Part shown: positions 60,275-64,000 of the stretch, in pieces | Layout of the letters: each line of letters starts with the position of its first letter | Numbering within the stretch: position 1 is the stretch's first letter | Assembly (NCBI GenBank): GCA_019747905.1 | Contig: JAIEQG010000045.1 | Coordinates: forward strand, 25,327-89,326 | Direction: 5' to 3' | DNA length: 64,000 bases | Origin: Burkholderiales bacterium | GTDB taxonomy: Bacteria > Pseudomonadota > Gammaproteobacteria > Burkholderiales > Ga0077523 | Position numbers and translations under genes: made by a program | Notes under the pieces: generated by a model | The model's database searches: none | What the model was told of the DNA's origin: nothing | Seen by the model: only the letters and a program-made list of their open reading frames with translations

Positions 60275-61348
60275 ATGGCCGCGGACGCAGACCTTGCAGG
60301 CTGGCTGCGACTGACGCTGACCCCGGGGGTCGGGCCGCGCACCGCGCGGCTCCTGCTGCAGGCCTTCGGTTCACCGGAAGCCGTCGTCGCTGCCAGTACG
60401 GCCGCCCTGGAGCGCGTCGTACCCCGCGCGATCGCGTCGGCGATAGCGACCGCATCGCTCGAGGATGCGATAGCAGCGACGAAAGCTTGGTCGGAACAGC
60501 CGGGCAACCACGTGGTCACGCTCGCGGACGAATCATATCCACCGGCTCTGCTCGAGATTCCGGATCCACCGGTCGTGTTGTTCGCCAAGGGTCGTGTCGA
60601 GCTGTTGCGCGCTGCCGCGGTCGCGGTCGTCGGTAGCCGCAACGCGACACCGCAGGGCGCCGAGACCGCGCGCGAGTTCGCGCATGCGCTGTCCGATGCC
60701 GGACTGACGATCGTGAGCGGTCTCGCGCTCGGCATCGACACCGCTGCGCATGAAGGTGGGCTGGCCGGACCGTCCAGCACCATCGCGGTGACTGGCACCG
60801 GACTCGACATCGTCTACCCCGCCCGCAATCGCAAGCTGGCCCATCGCATCGCCGAGGACGGTTTGCTGATCTCCGAGTTCGCGCTCGGGACCGGTGCCAT
60901 CGCCCACAACTTTCCGCGCCGCAACCGCCTGATCAGCGGGCTCGCGCGCGGTGTGCTCGTGGTGGAAGCGGCGGTCCGCAGCGGTTCGCTCACCACCGCG
61001 CGGCTTGCGGCGGATCAAGGGCGGGAGGTGTTCGCAATTCCGGGCTCGATCCATTCACCGCTGTCGCGCGGTTGCCACGCGCTCATCAAGCAGGGTGCGA
61101 AACTGGTAGAAAGCGCACAGGATGTGCTCGAGGAACTGCATCTGGCCGTCCCCGCGCGCGAAGCCCCGCGAACACGTGCGGCGGACGATCCCTTGCTGGA
61201 ACAACTGGGTCATGACCCTTGCGATCTCGACACCCTGGCCGCGCGCAGCGGCCTTGGCGCCGATGTCCTGACCGCCCGCTTGCTCGAGCTCGAGCTGGAA
61301 GGCCTGGTCGCCAGTCTGCCCGGCGGACGCTACCAGCGGCTCGGCTGA
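60275..61348 (+). CDS. dprA: DNA-processing protein DprA
   Basis: VAVVGSRNATPQGAETAREFA; IVSGLALGIDTAAHEGGL; IAVTGTGLDIVYPARNRKLA; FPRRNRLISGLARGVLVVEAAVRSGSLTTARLAADQGREVFAIPGSI. Confidence 0.95.
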   Translation: MAADADLAGWLRLTLTPGVGPRTARLLLQAFGSPEAVVAASTAALERVVPRAIASAIATASLEDAIAATKAWSEQPGNHVVTLADESYPPALLEIPDPPVVLFAKGRVELLRAAAVAVVGSRNATPQGAETAREFAHALSDAGLTIVSGLALGIDTAAHEGGLAGPSSTIAVTGTGLDIVYPARNRKLAHRIAEDGLLISEFALGTGAIAHNFPRRNRLISGLARGVLVVEAAVRSGSLTTARLAADQGREVFAIPGSIHSPLSRGCHALIKQGAKLVESAQDVLEELHLAVPAREAPRTRAADDPLLEQLGHDPCDLDTLAARSGLGADVLTARLLELELEGLVASLPGGRYQRLG

Positions 61349-61460
61349 CGCACCACGGTCGTTCCGATGCTTCCGAGCGGTGCCTTGCTTGCACCGCCGG
61401 AATTCGAGCGCTTATGATGCGCGGCCCTCGACAGCGCCCCCCACCAGGGAGCCCGACCCC

Positions 61461-64000
61461 ATGCCCGCGACGAAGCGCGCCGCAGCACCCAAGACGAAGG
61501 CACGTTCCGCGCCGGCGCGGTCTTCTGCCGCAGCCGGCAAGAGGCTCGTCATCGCGGAAAAACCGTCGGTGGCGAACGACATAGCGAAGGCGCTGGGCGG
61601 CTTCACCAAGCACGACGGCTACTTCGAGTCGGACGACTACGTCGTGTCGTCGGCCGTCGGCCACCTGCTCGAGATCGCCGCGCCGGAAGAATATGAAGTG
61701 AAACGCGGCAAGTGGAGCTTCAACCACCTGCCCGTGATTCCGCCGCATTTCGATCTCAATCCGATCGCGAAGAGCGAGGATCGATTGAAGCTGCTCGCGC
61801 GGCTGATCAAGCGCAAGGACATTGCCGAGATCATCAATGCTTGCGACGCGGGGCGCGAAGGCGAACTGATCTTCCGCTACATCGTGCAGTCGACCGGCGC
61901 GAAACAGCCGGTGCGGCGGCTGTGGCTGCAGTCCATGACGCCGGCCGCGATCCGCGACGGCTTCGCGCACCTGCGTACCGACGAGGAGATGATGCCGCTC
62001 GCCGCGGCTGCCCGGAGCCGGTCGGAAGCGGACTGGATCGTCGGCATCAACGGCACGCGCGCGATGACGGCCTTCAATTCCAAGGGCGGCGGCTTCTACC
62101 TGACCACGGTCGGGCGCGTACAGACGCCCACGCTGGCCGTGGTGGTGGAGCGCGAACGCCGCATCAAGGCCTTCGTGCCGCGCGACTACTGGGAAGTGCG
62201 GGCGCAATTCGCGGCCAAGGCTGGCGCCTACGAAGGCCGCTGGTTCGATCCGAAATTCAAGAAGGTCGAGGACGATCCGGAGCGCAAGGACAGCCGCCTG
62301 TGGAAGGCCAAGGAAGCCGCGGCGATCGTCGACGCATGCCTCGGCAAACCCGGCACCGTCACCGAGGAATCCAAGCCGTCGAGCCAGCTCTCGCCGCTGC
62401 TGTTCGACCTGACCTCGCTGCAGCGCGAGGCCAATGGTCGCTTCGGCTTCTCCGCCAAGACCACGCTGTCGATCGCGCAGGAGTTGTACGAGAAGCACAA
62501 GGCGCTCACCTATCCGCGAACCGACTCGCGCCATCTGCCGGAGGACTACGTCAAGACCGTCAAGTCGACGCTGGACGAGATGCGCGAGTCGAACACCTAC
62601 GGCAAGTTCGCGGGCCAGGTGCTGAAGCAAGGCTGGGTGCAACCCAACAAACGCATCTTCGACAACACCAAGATCAGCGATCACTTCGCGATCATTCCCA
62701 CCCAGCAGATGCCGCACGGCCTCAACGAAGTGCAGCAGAAGGTGTACGACCTGGTGGTGCGGCGTTTTCTCGCGGTGTTCTTTCCGGCCGCGGAATCGCT
62801 CGTCACGACGCGGATCACCGTGGTCGAAGGCCACCATTTCAAGACCGAGGGCAAGGTGCTGGTCAACCCAGGCTGGCTCGCCGTGTACGGCAAGGAAGTC
62901 CAGGACGAGGACGCGAACCTGGTGCCGGTCGCGAAAGGCGAGAAGCCCAAGGCCGAAGCCGTCGAAGCCATCGCGTTGCAGACCAAGCCGCCGGCGCGCT
63001 ACAACGAAGCGACGCTGCTGTCCGCCATGGAGGGTGCCGGCAAGTTCATAGAGGACGACGAACTGCGCGAGGCAATGGGCCAGAAGGGCCTCGGTACGCC
63101 GGCGACGCGCGCCCAGATCATCGAGGGACTCATCGGCGAGAAATACCTGCTGCGCGAAGGTCGCGAACTGGTGCCCACGGCCAAGGCATTCCAGCTGATG
63201 ACCTTGCTGCGCGGCCTGGGCGTGGAAGAACTGACCCAGCCAGAACTCACCGGGGAGTGGGAATACAAGCTGTCCCAGATGGAACGGGGCAAACTGAAGC
63301 GCGAGACGTTCATGCGCGAGATCGCGCGCATGACCGAGCAGATCGTGAAGCGGGCCAAAGAGTACGACAGTGACACGGTTCCCGGCGACTACGTCACGCT
63401 CAAGACACCATGCCCGAACTGCGGGGGAGTGGTGAAGGAGAACTATCGGCGCTTCGCCTGCGAGGCATGTGCGTTCTCGATCACCAAGACGCCCGCGGGG
63501 CGCCAATTCGAGGTCGCCGAGGTCGAGCAACTGCTGAAGGAGCGCCAGCTCGGACCGTTGCAGGGTTTCCGCTCCAAGATGGGCCGGCCCTTCGCCGCGA
63601 TCCTGAGGATCGTGCGCGACGACGAGAACGACAACCAGAAACTCGAATTCGACTTCGGCCAGAACGACGCAGGCGACGAGGACGGCGAGGAAATCGACTT
63701 CACGGGCCAGCAAGCCCTCGGCGCGTGCCCGAAGTGCAGCGGCGCCGTGTACGAACACGGCATGAGCTACATCTGCGAGAACCTGCCGGTCAAGAAGTGT
63801 GATTTCCGCTCGGGCAAGGTGATCCTGCAACAGGAGATCAGTCGCGAGCAGATGCACAAGCTGCTGGCCGAGGGTCGGACCGATCTGCTCACCGGTTTCG
63901 TGAGCAACCGCAACGGTCGCAAGTTCAAGGCCTTCCTGGTCAAGCAGCCAGATGGCAAGATCGGTTTCGAGTTCGCGCCGCGCGAACCCAAGAAGGCCGC
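61461..64000 (+). CDS. topB: DNA topoisomerase III (type IA), 3' truncated by window edge (not in supplied ORF list because no stop)
   Basis: KRLVIAEKPSVANDIAKALGG; NACDAGREGELIFRYIV; TVGRVQTPTLAVVVERE; LTYPRTDSRHLP; ISDHFAIIPT; C-terminal zinc-ribbon CPNCGG and CPKCSG. Confidence 0.93.
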   Translation, partial: MPATKRAAAPKTKARSAPARSSAAAGKRLVIAEKPSVANDIAKALGGFTKHDGYFESDDYVVSSAVGHLLEIAAPEEYEVKRGKWSFNHLPVIPPHFDLNPIAKSEDRLKLLARLIKRKDIAEIINACDAGREGELIFRYIVQSTGAKQPVRRLWLQSMTPAAIRDGFAHLRTDEEMMPLAAAARSRSEADWIVGINGTRAMTAFNSKGGGFYLTTVGRVQTPTLAVVVERERRIKAFVPRDYWEVRAQFAAKAGAYEGRWFDPKFKKVEDDPERKDSRLWKAKEAAAIVDACLGKPGTVTEESKPSSQLSPLLFDLTSLQREANGRFGFSAKTTLSIAQELYEKHKALTYPRTDSRHLPEDYVKTVKSTLDEMRESNTYGKFAGQVLKQGWVQPNKRIFDNTKISDHFAIIPTQQMPHGLNEVQQKVYDLVVRRFLAVFFPAAESLVTTRITVVEGHHFKTEGKVLVNPGWLAVYGKEVQDEDANLVPVAKGEKPKAEAVEAIALQTKPPARYNEATLLSAMEGAGKFIEDDELREAMGQKGLGTPATRAQIIEGLIGEKYLLREGRELVPTAKAFQLMTLLRGLGVEELTQPELTGEWEYKLSQMERGKLKRETFMREIARMTEQIVKRAKEYDSDTVPGDYVTLKTPCPNCGGVVKENYRRFACEACAFSITKTPAGRQFEVAEVEQLLKERQLGPLQGFRSKMGRPFAAILRIVRDDENDNQKLEFDFGQNDAGDEDGEEIDFTGQQALGACPKCSGAVYEHGMSYICENLPVKKCDFRSGKVILQQEISREQMHKLLAEGRTDLLTGFVSNRNGRKFKAFLVKQPDGKIGFEFAPREPKKA

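Overview
High-GC, gene-dense chromosomal window, betaproteobacterial in character (inferred from gene order such as def-fmt-rsmB-DUF4390-ntrYX and from Burkholderiales-like intergenic repeats). No rRNA, tRNA, CRISPR array, prophage or transposase was recognised. Main blocks: (i) 3' end of an alpha-glucan phosphorylase; (ii) a TusA-like / DsrE-like / TusA::MetE-fusion sulfur cluster; (iii) a livK-H-MG-F branched-chain ABC importer with three tandem stem-loops between livK and livH; (iv) a larA-like-larC-larE-larB nickel-pincer operon with a LarA homologue of unknown substrate; (v) a glycogen locus (glgA, glgB, glgC and two GH57 genes); (vi) a purE-purK-purC-tsaC-sbtA-sbtB-orf67-Rieske gene string with almost every junction overlapping, placing a bicarbonate transporter beside two bicarbonate-consuming enzymes; (vii) gap-pgk-pyk; (viii) a glucose-type ABC importer with glk, SemiSWEET and tkt; (ix) ntrYX with a visibly degenerate NtrX AAA+ domain; (x) rsmB, fmt, def, LysM protein, dprA and topB (runs off the end). 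Most attention-worthy: the TusA::MetE fusion cluster, the pur/tsaC/sbtAB/Rieske operon, the orphan LarA homologue, the degenerate NtrX, and repeated use of strong stem-loops between operon genes. All family calls are by eye from translated motifs; no database search was run.
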